The position numbers were made by a program, and so were the translations under genes. Source: Sphingobacterium prati (GTDB lineage: Bacteria > Bacteroidota > Bacteroidia > Sphingobacteriales > Sphingobacteriaceae). From it: a DNA stretch of 64,000 bases. This document shows positions 28,447 to 36,677 of this stretch, in pieces (position 1 is the first letter of the stretch; every line of letters begins with the position of its first letter). Location of the stretch: the NCBI RefSeq assembly GCF_013167215.1, contig NZ_JABJWY010000034.1, positions 434,001-498,000 on the forward strand, in the 5' to 3' direction. The notes beneath the pieces are model-generated. The model ran no database searches and was not told where the DNA came from. It worked only from the letters and a program-made list of their open reading frames with translations.

Positions 28447-28854
28447 TCAAAAGTCTCCGGACAGCCACTTTGGCACGACGAATTCTTCAGCGAGATGAGC
28501 CAACTGATAATTTTGCCAACTATCTTTTTTGATCCATTGTAGTTCTTCCAATTCGGCCTGTGGAGTAAAAGGGACCTTCACATTGAGTTTTATCAGATAG
28601 ATATGTCCCTCGACCAAGGTATCTTGCTCATTCACCGCTTGTGCGCTATGCTGACCGATAAACTGTAAGGCAATGCGCCTTGCATCAAAATTCAGCTCTT
28701 CCCTGAGTTCCCGCACTAAAGCCTCTACATCACTTTCTCCGGCAGCAATCTTCCCTCCGGGCAATTGAAAATATTTTGACCCCTTCTTTCTAACCAGCAA
28801 TAAGTCTCCATCAGGGCCAATCATCATTGCTGAACAAATCACAATCTTATGCAT
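28447..28854 (-). CDS. NUDIX hydrolase
   Basis: Hydrolyses a nucleoside diphosphate linked to another group. The 135 residues contain a complete Nudix box, G-x5-E-x7-REL-REE-L (GKIAAGE...RELREEL, about 34-56). The substrate cannot be told; the short length and N-terminal pattern resemble MutT-like or ADP-ribose-type enzymes. A promoter element lies 18 bases upstream. Confidence 0.9.
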   Translation of the reverse strand: MHKIVICSAMMIGPDGDLLLVRKKGSKYFQLPGGKIAAGESDVEALVRELREELNFDARRIALQFIGQHSAQAVNEQDTLVEGHIYLIKLNVKVPFTPQAELEELQWIKKDSWQNYQLAHLAEEFVVPKWLSGDF

Positions 28855-28871
28855 ACTACTACTTGATATTA

Positions 28872-28879
28872 CAAAACTA
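28872..28879 (-). promoter_or_regulatory. -7 promoter element for the NUDIX gene
   Basis: TAGTTTTG on the minus strand matches TAnnTTTG, 18 bases before the ATG. Confidence 0.45.
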
Positions 28880-28956
28880 ACTTTTTATCAATCATTTAAA
28901 AAATGTGTTTTATTCTTATATTTAAAGAATAAAACAACAATTTATATAATCCATAT

Positions 28957-29976
28957 ATGAACAAAGGATTAACATGCCTCGTATTTAGCCTATTAGTTCT
29001 ATCGTTGGGTTGCCAGCAAGAAAAGAAAAGTACAGTACAAGAAGAGCGGCCGCCTAAGCATCAGGAAGCTCCCCACACTAAAAAGCAGGAAGAAAAGCCA
29101 AAGCCAGTGACAGCAGATGATATTGTTATCAAAAAAGACCTGTTATACAAAAAATATACACTGGAAGACACTTATCCTTATAAGGACACCACGCGTGGTT
29201 TTCAATGGGACAAAATAAAGGAGCAGCTGGCTTTTGTGGAGAATTTTCAGCAGACGCCCTCACGCTATGCCGTTCTTCAGAATTATCAGAATGAACAAGG
29301 AGAAGCTCCCACGATTAAAGATTTCAAACGAGATGCATACAAACGCGTTGCTGACAGCTTCAATGTGGCTCGCTATCAAGCCGCCCCATTATACGATCCG
29401 GCCACGGACAAACCTGTCCGTTACGGACGTGACGGATGGCTGGTTCGCCTAAAAGGTGCAGATACCCTAGCTAGAATACCGATTGCAGGCGTATCATTTG
29501 ATGGAAAATATACGATTCCTAAACGGTATCTACGTCTGATACGCGATAGTGTGCAATTTAATATTATTAACGTTGTTGACGTCAAAAACCAGAATATCTG
29601 CACATTGGAAAAAGTGGACAGAGAATGGCTTGTACGTAGTATGAATCCTATCACCAGTGGCAGACACAAACCGCCACATGCTCAGGAAACGCCAACAGGG
29701 CTTTTTGTAGTACAAGAGCACAAATCAAAAATGTTTTACTATGAAGACGGTACGCGCACCTATGCGGGCTTTGCTCCCTATGCGACCAGATTTACGGCGG
29801 GAGCTTATATTCATGGCGTTCCAGTCAATAATCCAAGCGGCAGTATCATCGAATACAGCGAAAGTTTGGGTACGACGCCTAAGTCCCATATGTGTGTCAG
29901 AAATGCGTCATCCCACGCTCAATTTGTCTACAAAAGGTCAAAAGACCTTTCCTCACTCGTAATTGTTATTGATTAA
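28957..29976 (+). CDS. L,D-transpeptidase family lipoprotein
   Basis: Predicted wall cross-linking enzyme. The 339 residues begin with a lipoprotein signal (LSLGC, Cys19) and a charged linker rich in Lys, Glu and Pro. The C-terminal YkuD-like catalytic domain has His in GAYIHGVPV and the nucleophile Cys in KSHMCVRN (about residue 312), matching S-H-x-C-V-R. The domain lies at the very C-terminus. It is followed after 83 bases by a second gene of a related type, on the same strand. Confidence 0.85.
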   Translation: MNKGLTCLVFSLLVLSLGCQQEKKSTVQEERPPKHQEAPHTKKQEEKPKPVTADDIVIKKDLLYKKYTLEDTYPYKDTTRGFQWDKIKEQLAFVENFQQTPSRYAVLQNYQNEQGEAPTIKDFKRDAYKRVADSFNVARYQAAPLYDPATDKPVRYGRDGWLVRLKGADTLARIPIAGVSFDGKYTIPKRYLRLIRDSVQFNIINVVDVKNQNICTLEKVDREWLVRSMNPITSGRHKPPHAQETPTGLFVVQEHKSKMFYYEDGTRTYAGFAPYATRFTAGAYIHGVPVNNPSGSIIEYSESLGTTPKSHMCVRNASSHAQFVYKRSKDLSSLVIVID

Positions 29977-30022
29977 CAATATTTAACATTCTGTAAATCA
30001 AATATGTATTAACTTTAATAAT

Positions 30023-30059
30023 TATTTTTGTAAACATCTACACAGAAAAAGGGAGGAGA
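30023..30059 (+). promoter_or_regulatory. Promoter element and strong RBS of the second L,D-transpeptidase
   Basis: TATTTTTG (30023-30030) matches TAnnTTTG. The ATG at 30060 follows a purine-rich GGGAGGAGA (30051-30059), an unusually strong Shine-Dalgarno sequence for Bacteroidota. Confidence 0.5.
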
Positions 30060-30821
30060 ATGGGAAATACGTTTATGTTTCTTTTAATGGCATTAAATAC
30101 AGCTTTGTCAACGAAAGAAGATTTAAAAACAACAAATCAACAGACCAACATCCATCATATAAATGTAGAACGTCAACGTACAGAAGTTGATTCTTTATAT
30201 GATGAAATGAATTTAAGCCCGATATTAAAATACGAGGCGTTCCGACAAGCAATGGAAGGCAGAAAAGAGCTATCCATGCACAACAGAGATATTATGACAG
30301 TCATTGACTTTTCCCTGGCATCCACGGAAAAAAGACTTGTTGTGCTTGATCTGGCCAACAAAAAGGTACTTTTTAACACCTTGGTATCTCATGGGAAAAA
30401 TAGTGGCGAAAACTATGCCACAAATTTTTCAAATCAGCAAGAATCCTTAAAAAGCTCCTTAGGTTTTTTTGTCACAGAAAATACCTATAATGGAGAAAAT
30501 GGCTACTCGCTGGTGCTGAATGGCCTGGAGGAAGGAATAAATGATAATGCCAAAGCACGGTACGTGGTCATGCATGGCGCAGATTACTGCAGTACTGGAA
30601 CAATTTCAAGCTTGGGAAGATTAGGCAAAAGCTATGGCTGCCCGGCAGTACCCCGGGAATATGCTGCACCAATAATCAATACCATTAAGGATGGCACCCT
30701 GTTATTTATCTATGCAGACAATCAGGAATATCTTGCAAAAACGCATTTGATCCATCAACCAAATGTGTTAATGGCGCAATTCAGTCGTCAACAACGGCTT
30801 GAAAACACAGATGAGGGTTAA
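30060..30821 (+). CDS. Murein L,D-transpeptidase catalytic-domain protein (PF13645 type)
   Basis: A 253-residue protein with a short hydrophobic N-terminus (FMFLLMALNTALS, signal-like but weak). The YkuD-like domain carries the motif HGADYCS near 175-181 and SYGCPAVPRE with the catalytic Cys194. The family acts on peptidoglycan cross-links. It lies next to the L,D-transpeptidase lipoprotein; both could shape wall cross-linking. The enzyme end is followed by a short tail to 253, and then by a terminator. Confidence 0.82.
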   Translation: MGNTFMFLLMALNTALSTKEDLKTTNQQTNIHHINVERQRTEVDSLYDEMNLSPILKYEAFRQAMEGRKELSMHNRDIMTVIDFSLASTEKRLVVLDLANKKVLFNTLVSHGKNSGENYATNFSNQQESLKSSLGFFVTENTYNGENGYSLVLNGLEEGINDNAKARYVVMHGADYCSTGTISSLGRLGKSYGCPAVPREYAAPIINTIKDGTLLFIYADNQEYLAKTHLIHQPNVLMAQFSRQQRLENTDEG

Positions 30822-30827
30822 AATAAC

Positions 30828-30857
30828 AAAAGGCTGATGAACATCAGCCTTTTTCTT
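30828..30857 (+). terminator. Terminator of the L,D-transpeptidase pair
   Basis: AAAAGGCTGATG (30828-30839) pairs with CATCAGCCTTTT (30842-30853), with the top of the stem opening to form the loop, followed by TCTTTTG. Confidence 0.88.
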
Positions 30858-30911
30858 TTGTACAGTATTTCAAATGCCCCAAACAGCGCAAACCTGACGA
30901 CCATGTAAACC

Positions 30912-31610
30912 TTAGGATTTATGCTTTTTCTTAAATTTTAACATCCAGTCATAAATCGCACCATCGTGAAATAAACGTTCGACGCTACCGTGCGTTCCAC
31001 CTTTGATCACATTTAAGCTCACATCAGCATCGGGATCGGCCTTTTTTATAGCATTCATAATTTTTCTGGACTCTGAAATTGGTACAGCACGATCAGCTGT
31101 TCCATGATGCAGCCAGATAGGTACCTGGCTCAGGTTGGAAGCATATTGGCTCGATCCGCCACCACAAATCGCCACGGCAGCCGCAATACGGTCCGGATAT
31201 TTTCCGGCAACATCCATGGTACCGTACCCCCCCATACTCATTCCACATACATAAATACGATCAGGATCAGCATGATAATGCGCGATAACATAATCGACAA
31301 TTTCGATCACTTTATCCGGATCCCAGCCGCCACGGGATTGGGGAGCAACAATAATTCCGGGCACCTCCTGGCCCTTATTGATGGCATATAACACCCCATA
31401 GCGTTTGACACGATCTAAATTTGTACCCGATAAGCTCCGGCCATGCAAAAACACAAAAACAGGCTGCTTTTCAGATGCCGCAGCATCCCGGTCGGCATCT
31501 TTCAATAAAAAAGGATAAGCTGTTTCCCCTTTGATTGCTTGTATTTCTTGTGCATTTAACGTTGTAAAATACAGAAAGAAAACACATAAACACAGGTAAA
31601 TTTTATGCAT
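30912..31610 (-). CDS. Secreted alpha/beta-hydrolase (esterase)
   Basis: Carboxylesterase-like enzyme of 232 residues with a signal peptide (about 1-20, ending LNA). The catalytic triad is visible: Ser125 in GMSMGG, Asp173 in HGTADRAVP and His207 in GGTHGSV. The oxyanion loop is HGRSLSG near 56-62. It resembles PHB-depolymerase/feruloyl-esterase-like hydrolases; the substrate cannot be fixed. Periplasmic or outer-membrane location is likely. It is divergent from sbcD across the palindrome-bearing spacer. Confidence 0.85.
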   Translation of the reverse strand: MHKIYLCLCVFFLYFTTLNAQEIQAIKGETAYPFLLKDADRDAAASEKQPVFVFLHGRSLSGTNLDRVKRYGVLYAINKGQEVPGIIVAPQSRGGWDPDKVIEIVDYVIAHYHADPDRIYVCGMSMGGYGTMDVAGKYPDRIAAAVAICGGGSSQYASNLSQVPIWLHHGTADRAVPISESRKIMNAIKKADPDADVSLNVIKGGTHGSVERLFHDGAIYDWMLKFKKKHKS

Positions 31611-31745
31611 AAATTTAATTTATCAACGATTTCTTAGCTTAATTTTGGAAGACTAAAAATACAATTAAATGATTTTTACCGACCGCATTTAACAACTTTT
31701 AACATTTCAGCATCATTCAGCGATACCATTCAAACCTACGCCAGC

Positions 31746-31795
31746 ATAAATTTAGACGGATATGCAATTATAATTGCATATCCGTCTAAATTTAT
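31746..31795. repeat. Perfect 50-bp palindrome without spacer
   Basis: Arms 31746-31770 and 31771-31795 are exact reverse complements with no unpaired base at the centre (TGCAATTA / TAATTGCA). The arms contain GACGGATATGC / GCATATCCGTC. It lies in the spacer between two divergent genes, so it cannot be a terminator, and it has no GC-rich stem with a U-run. The right arm overlaps the likely sbcD promoter. Confidence 0.95.
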
Positions 31796-31804
31796 CTTAG
31801 TTTG
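31774..31804 (+). promoter_or_regulatory. Probable sbcDC promoter
   Basis: TTG (31774-31776) as the -33 element, a 20-nt spacer, then TTAGTTTG (31797-31804), a one-mismatch TAnnTTTG element, 29 bases before the sbcD ATG. The -33 element sits inside the palindrome, just right of its centre. Confidence 0.45.
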
Positions 31805-31833
31805 TACTATCTGGTAAAAATTAAGGGCTCATC

Positions 31834-33039
31834 ATGAAAATACTACATACTGCAGATTGGCATTTAGGAAAGCGATTGGACAGCTTTTCCCGCATGGATG
31901 AACAACACCTGGTCATGGAGGAAATTATCCAGATAGCGGACCAACAAGAGGTGGATCTGGTGCTTATTGCTGGCGACCTTTTCGACAGCTTCAATCCCGG
32001 TGTAGAAGCCATCGAGCTCTTTTACAAAACCATCAAACGACTGGCAAAAAATGGTATGCGGCCTGTAGTCGCTATTGCGGGGAACCACGATTCACCACAT
32101 TTGATCGATGCGCCGGATCCGCTAGCACGGGCCTCTGGCATTATCCTTATCGGTCATCCCAATTCCCTTATTACACCGTTTACAGCTGAAGGTTTCGCCG
32201 TTCTACATTCAGACAAAGGTTTTATCGAGCTTCGTATTGACGGTCATAACTATCCTATCCGAATACTACATACCGCGTATGCCAACGAGATCCGGCTCAA
32301 ACAATACCTGGGGGAAGAGAAAGAAGTTCAATTAAATAGAGCGCTCGCAGAAAATTGGCTGAAGCTAGCTGAAGCCTATTGTGATGACAAGGGTGTCAAT
32401 ATCCTGACAGCACACCTCTATATGAATAAAATTGGCACTCCGCTAATCGAAGAACCTGATGGAGAAAAACCCATTAAAATTGGAAATGCTGACCTGATTT
32501 ATTCCGAATCTATCCCCGATCAGATTCAGTATACGGCATTGGGCCATATCCATGGATTCAAAAATATCGGCTCCGCGCAAAAGCCTGTTGTATACGCTTC
32601 ATCACCGCTTTGCTATAGTTTTGCTGAAGCGGGACAGACAAAGTATGTCAACATCGTCAATGCCGTACCGGGCAAAGACGTCACATACGAACAAATTGCA
32701 CTCCGCCAAGGAAAGCCGCTGGTCCGAAAATCGTTTGCGGATATTGGCCAATGTATCACTTGGCTGTCCGAAAACCCCGAAACATTCGTGGAGTTAACCC
32801 TAAAATCGCAAACATTCCTGAAAGCTGAAGACCGTAAACTGATTTATCAGACGCATTCAGGAATTGTCTATTTAATCCCTGTTGTTCAACATGATCAACA
32901 AAATACGCTGGAGACAAAAGAAATTAATCTGACCCAAGATATCGCTACACTATTTGGGGATTATTTTAAATCCAAAAATGCCAACCAGGCGCCCAACGAA
33001 GACATTCTTAACCTCTTTCGCGAAATACTAAATTCTTAA
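31834..33039 (+). CDS. sbcD: Exonuclease SbcCD subunit D
   Basis: Nuclease subunit of the SbcCD (bacterial Mre11-Rad50) complex, which opens hairpins and trims DNA ends. The 401 residues carry the metallophosphoesterase motifs in order: DWHLGK (Asp8, His10), GDLFD near 49-53, GNHDSP near 84-89, TAHLYM near 190 and GHIHGF near 238-243. The gene is followed by sbcC after 5 bases. Confidence 0.97.
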   Translation: MKILHTADWHLGKRLDSFSRMDEQHLVMEEIIQIADQQEVDLVLIAGDLFDSFNPGVEAIELFYKTIKRLAKNGMRPVVAIAGNHDSPHLIDAPDPLARASGIILIGHPNSLITPFTAEGFAVLHSDKGFIELRIDGHNYPIRILHTAYANEIRLKQYLGEEKEVQLNRALAENWLKLAEAYCDDKGVNILTAHLYMNKIGTPLIEEPDGEKPIKIGNADLIYSESIPDQIQYTALGHIHGFKNIGSAQKPVVYASSPLCYSFAEAGQTKYVNIVNAVPGKDVTYEQIALRQGKPLVRKSFADIGQCITWLSENPETFVELTLKSQTFLKAEDRKLIYQTHSGIVYLIPVVQHDQQNTLETKEINLTQDIATLFGDYFKSKNANQAPNEDILNLFREILNS

Positions 33040-33044
33040 AGCCC

Positions 33045-36000
33045 ATGATCCCTTTAAAGTTAATTATAGAAGGCATATACTCTTACCAAGAACGTCAGAC
33101 AATAGATTTCACCGCATTGACAAATGTTGGACTTTTTGGGATCTTTGGCGCTGTTGGCTCGGGCAAATCTTCAATTTTGGAAGCAATTACCTATGCCTTA
33201 TATGGCGAAACCGAGCGCTTAAACGCGCGGGATAGGCGGGCCTATAATATGATGAACCTGAAATCAAACCGTTCGTATATCGAATTGAATTTTATCAACT
33301 TCGATAACCGCACGTTTAAGATCACCCGTGAATTCAAACGGAACTCCAAAAATTTTGAGGATGTCAAATCGCCCACCGTTGTATTGTACGAAAACATTAA
33401 TGAACAATGGATTCCGCTGGAAAGCAGTAACACACAATCCATCATTGGATTAAGCTACGAAAATTTCAAAAGAACAATCATTATTCCCCAGGGACAGTTC
33501 AAAGAATTCATTGAACTGGGTGCGAAAGAACGCACCGATATGATGAAAGAAATCTTTCAGCTCCACCGCTTTGATCTGCAGGACAAAGTAGCGACACTTT
33601 ATAAAAAAAATCAGTCTGAGCTGGACCAGCTCAATGGCCAGCTGATGAGCTATGAAGAGATCAACAGCGAGCATATCCTGGCAATAAGGGACAAGCTGCG
33701 GGGGGAACGGGAATCTTTTATATTGGCTCAGGATAGCAACAAGCTTCTTCAGGAAAAATTCCAGCGCGTCAAAAATATCAAAGAGGATTTCTTACAACTG
33801 CATAAAATGAAATCTCAATTTCAACAGCTAACAGATCAGCAGGCAGAAAAAGAACATCTACGCCAGCGTATGATCCGCTTTGAAGAGGCATATACAAATT
33901 TTTATCATATCCTACAGTCACAGGACAAATTGAAGCAGGAAAATAGGTATGAACACAGCAGGCTGCAACGCGAGGAAACAAAGTCCAACGATATCCAGCA
34001 GCTTAATCAACAGTTATCGCTGCAGCTTCAAGAAGTTAAACCCCAGTACGAAAGACTATCTGAACGGCGCATCAGTGAGTTGGATCTGGAACTAATTCTG
34101 CAGCTGATCACTTTTTCATCGGAGATAAAAGGGCTAAAAGAAAGCGCAGAGAAAGGACGGAATTTTGTCAGGGAAGCCAAAGAACAGCAAATACAAAGTA
34201 AGAACAGTATCCAAGAAACGGAAGCCTTACTCCTTCGTCTGAAACAATCGAAACCTTCTGCAAATGAGCTGATGGAACTGGGTCAATGGTATACAAGACA
34301 TCAAGCCATTCTCCAACAGGAAGCTGAACTCCATCAGCAACTTGCTGAGTTGAAGACTACTATAGCCGATCTGAACGATAATTTGCGACGCCGGGGCTTC
34401 GATGCTGTTGAATTTGAATCCAAGTACAACAGCGAATTACTAACCCTTGAGGCCAGGCTGAGCGCACTAAACGACGAGAAAGCACATCTTCTGTTACAGC
34501 AAAAGCTAACACATTTTGCCGAGAATCTGAGCGCAGGCTCCCCCTGCCCTTTATGTGGTGCCCTGGAGCATCCAGCGATCGCTGAAGGCATCGACATTAC
34601 CCAAGAACTTACTGACAATCGTGATGCCATCGCGAAAATCACTGGGGCGATAAAATCCAGGACCGATCAGAAATTCGAGATCGAAAAACTCTTGCTTCGC
34701 CTGCAGTCACTTGAGGCGCAGCAAAATGATCTCACAGAAAAGAGCCGTGCACATGAATCGCTTAAATCCAACCACCTGCTTCAGTTTACCTGGCAGAATT
34801 ACAGCAGTATGGACGAGTCCGTTTATACGCAGAAAAAACAGGAACTTACTCGCATTGAAGCTCAGATCGTGGCAACGGAGCAAATCTTAACCAACCGGAA
34901 GTTGGTATTGGCCGATTTAGAGAAAAAACTGGACAAAGCGAACAATAAATTAAATGAACTTGAAGTAAATGAAGCACGAAAACAGACCCAGATTAATCAA
35001 AATATTGGACATCTTAAACATTTAAAGTGGCCAGATTACCAGCCCTTGGAACATGCGGCTGTCGAAAACCAATATAGTACGTTAAAAGCAGAGAACCTCC
35101 ACATAGAAAAGCACTATAAGGAGCTTACGGAACAGCTAAATGGACTAAACAGTCAACTTGCCGCACAAAATAGCTTAGTACAATCTATTCAGGATCGGAT
35201 TAGTAAAATTGATAACGAGATAGTAGAAGCTGAAGCGGTCATCGAGCAACTTCTGAAAGTTTCTCCTTTCAACACGATAGATCAGGTGAAAGAAACTTTG
35301 GCTGAGAACTTACCAGTTCAGCAGATCCGAGCCGAACTTGAGCAATTTCAGATCAAATTTGAAACCCTGAAAGCACAAATTGCACAGTTAGACAAAAAGT
35401 TAGTTGATAAAGTGTACGATGAAGCATTTTTTTTACAGCAAGAAACTGCATTGGAACAAAATTCTCATCAGCTAAAAATTCTTACGGAGAACGTCGCTAA
35501 ATATGAGCAGGAATTGAATCAGCTGGAAACTGCTTTTGAAAAAAAAGAAATTTTGCTACACGAGCAGGCAAAGCTAGCGCTACGGAATGATAATCTGAAA
35601 CAACTGTTCAACCTATTTAAGGGCGCGGGGTTCGTGCAATACGTATCATCAATCTATTTACGTCAGCTCTGTGATCATGCGAATATCCGCTTTCACCGGA
35701 TGACCCGCAACCAGTTGAGCTTACATATTAATGAAAACAATGAGTTTGAAATCATAGACTATTTAAATGAAGGGAAAAGTCGGAGTGTTAAAACACTCTC
35801 TGGCGGTCAAGCTTTTCAAGTCTCCTTGAGTCTGGCGCTAGCCTTAGCCGAAAGTGTGCAATCTAATACCAAAGCCTCAAAAAACTTCTTTTTTATTGAT
35901 GAAGGTTTTGGTACTCAAGATATTGCTTCTGTCAATATCGTTTTCGAAACGTTGCTTGATCTTCAAAAAGAAAATCGGATTGTCGGTATTATCTCCCATG

Positions 36001-36083
36001 TGCAAGAATTGAAAGAACGGATTCCATTATCGCTTTCTATAGAAAAAGATGAAGAACGAGGTAGTCAAATTTTCATTAATTAA
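33045..36083 (+). CDS. sbcC: Exonuclease SbcCD subunit C (SMC-like ATPase)
   Basis: ATPase subunit that forms long coiled coils and clamps DNA for SbcD. The 1012 residues have Walker A GAVGSGKSS at 35-43, a QGQFKEFI Q-loop near 150, two long coiled-coil arms rich in Gln, Glu, Leu and Lys, and a zinc hook CPLC (Cys501, Cys504) at the apex. The C-terminal lobe has the ABC signature TLSGGQAF near 917-924 and a Walker B ending FFFIDEGFGTQD. It is complete and in frame; translation is probably coupled to sbcD. Confidence 0.97.
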   Translation: MIPLKLIIEGIYSYQERQTIDFTALTNVGLFGIFGAVGSGKSSILEAITYALYGETERLNARDRRAYNMMNLKSNRSYIELNFINFDNRTFKITREFKRNSKNFEDVKSPTVVLYENINEQWIPLESSNTQSIIGLSYENFKRTIIIPQGQFKEFIELGAKERTDMMKEIFQLHRFDLQDKVATLYKKNQSELDQLNGQLMSYEEINSEHILAIRDKLRGERESFILAQDSNKLLQEKFQRVKNIKEDFLQLHKMKSQFQQLTDQQAEKEHLRQRMIRFEEAYTNFYHILQSQDKLKQENRYEHSRLQREETKSNDIQQLNQQLSLQLQEVKPQYERLSERRISELDLELILQLITFSSEIKGLKESAEKGRNFVREAKEQQIQSKNSIQETEALLLRLKQSKPSANELMELGQWYTRHQAILQQEAELHQQLAELKTTIADLNDNLRRRGFDAVEFESKYNSELLTLEARLSALNDEKAHLLLQQKLTHFAENLSAGSPCPLCGALEHPAIAEGIDITQELTDNRDAIAKITGAIKSRTDQKFEIEKLLLRLQSLEAQQNDLTEKSRAHESLKSNHLLQFTWQNYSSMDESVYTQKKQELTRIEAQIVATEQILTNRKLVLADLEKKLDKANNKLNELEVNEARKQTQINQNIGHLKHLKWPDYQPLEHAAVENQYSTLKAENLHIEKHYKELTEQLNGLNSQLAAQNSLVQSIQDRISKIDNEIVEAEAVIEQLLKVSPFNTIDQVKETLAENLPVQQIRAELEQFQIKFETLKAQIAQLDKKLVDKVYDEAFFLQQETALEQNSHQLKILTENVAKYEQELNQLETAFEKKEILLHEQAKLALRNDNLKQLFNLFKGAGFVQYVSSIYLRQLCDHANIRFHRMTRNQLSLHINENNEFEIIDYLNEGKSRSVKTLSGGQAFQVSLSLALALAESVQSNTKASKNFFFIDEGFGTQDIASVNIVFETLLDLQKENRIVGIISHVQELKERIPLSLSIEKDEERGSQIFIN

Positions 36084-36098
36084 TTGCAAATCCAAAAG

Positions 36099-36144
36099 TA
36101 ATTTTGTAAATTAGTATAGCGTCAGTAGCCAAAAAACTGACGCT
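36099..36144 (+). promoter_or_regulatory. Promoter element and leader hairpin of the small ORF unit
   Basis: TAATTTTG (36099-36106) matches TAnnTTTG. It is followed by AGCGTCAGT (36118-36126) pairing with ACTGACGCT (36136-36144), a perfect 9-bp stem without a T-run. This could start a short transcript, or the hairpin could end the sbcDC transcript imperfectly. Confidence 0.4.
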
Positions 36145-36164
36145 AATAACCAAAAAGAAAGATT

Positions 36165-36365
36165 ATGGGCTTATTTTCAAATAATAGGAAAGGGAAAGGG
36201 TCGCATCCTTTTTTTCATAAATCAGCTAGATCAACTGTTCGTTTAACTGCTGCAAATAATAATCCTTCTACTGCGCATTCACCGGCGCAGTCCATACTCT
36301 TCGTCAAGCAGTATGATATTATGACCATTCTAAAGGAAATTCTAATGCCACAAAACCAAAATTAA
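36165..36365 (+). CDS. Small hypothetical protein
   Basis: A 66-residue basic, polar peptide (many Asn, Ser, Lys and His) that ends in a short amphipathic helix-like part (YDIMTILKEILMPQ). An AAAGAAAG stretch lies before the ATG. It sits between a promoter/hairpin region and a hairpin with a T-run, so it could be its own transcription unit. No family recognised. Whether it is translated is unknown; it might equally be a small RNA. Confidence 0.4.
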   Translation: MGLFSNNRKGKGSHPFFHKSARSTVRLTAANNNPSTAHSPAQSILFVKQYDIMTILKEILMPQNQN

Positions 36366-36382
36366 TTTTCACCATAAATACA

Positions 36383-36404
36383 TCGCTTAAGCGACAGTTT
36401 TTTT
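36383..36404 (+). terminator. Weak terminator after the small ORF
   Basis: Palindrome TCGCTTAAGCGA (36383-36394) followed by CAG and a run of seven Ts. The remaining spacer, 36405-36677, is AT-rich and holds one isolated TACTTTTG (36415-36422) but no gene that I can support. Confidence 0.4.
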
Positions 36405-36677
36405 GCTCCGCTCCTACTTTTGTTGGCATCCTGTCCACAACATATAGCAGTATTGATGTACCCCAATTTTTGCAGTTGAAACAATCCTTTAGCCGAATAA
36501 TCCCCTCCACATCCTATTGATTTACCAATCTCATCGCTTAGATTTGTCGACTTGAAAAAGAAATTAAAAAATCATTGAAATTGTAAAAAAGTAAGTTTAA
36601 TTTAACAATATAAAACATTTGTAAAAAAATATTGTCATACGATACATAGAAATTAAAGTGATATTTATTCCAGACAC

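Noticed and set aside
31746-31795. The palindrome as a transcription terminator
   Set aside because: It lies between divergent genes, so no transcript should end there, and it lacks a GC stem followed by a T-run.
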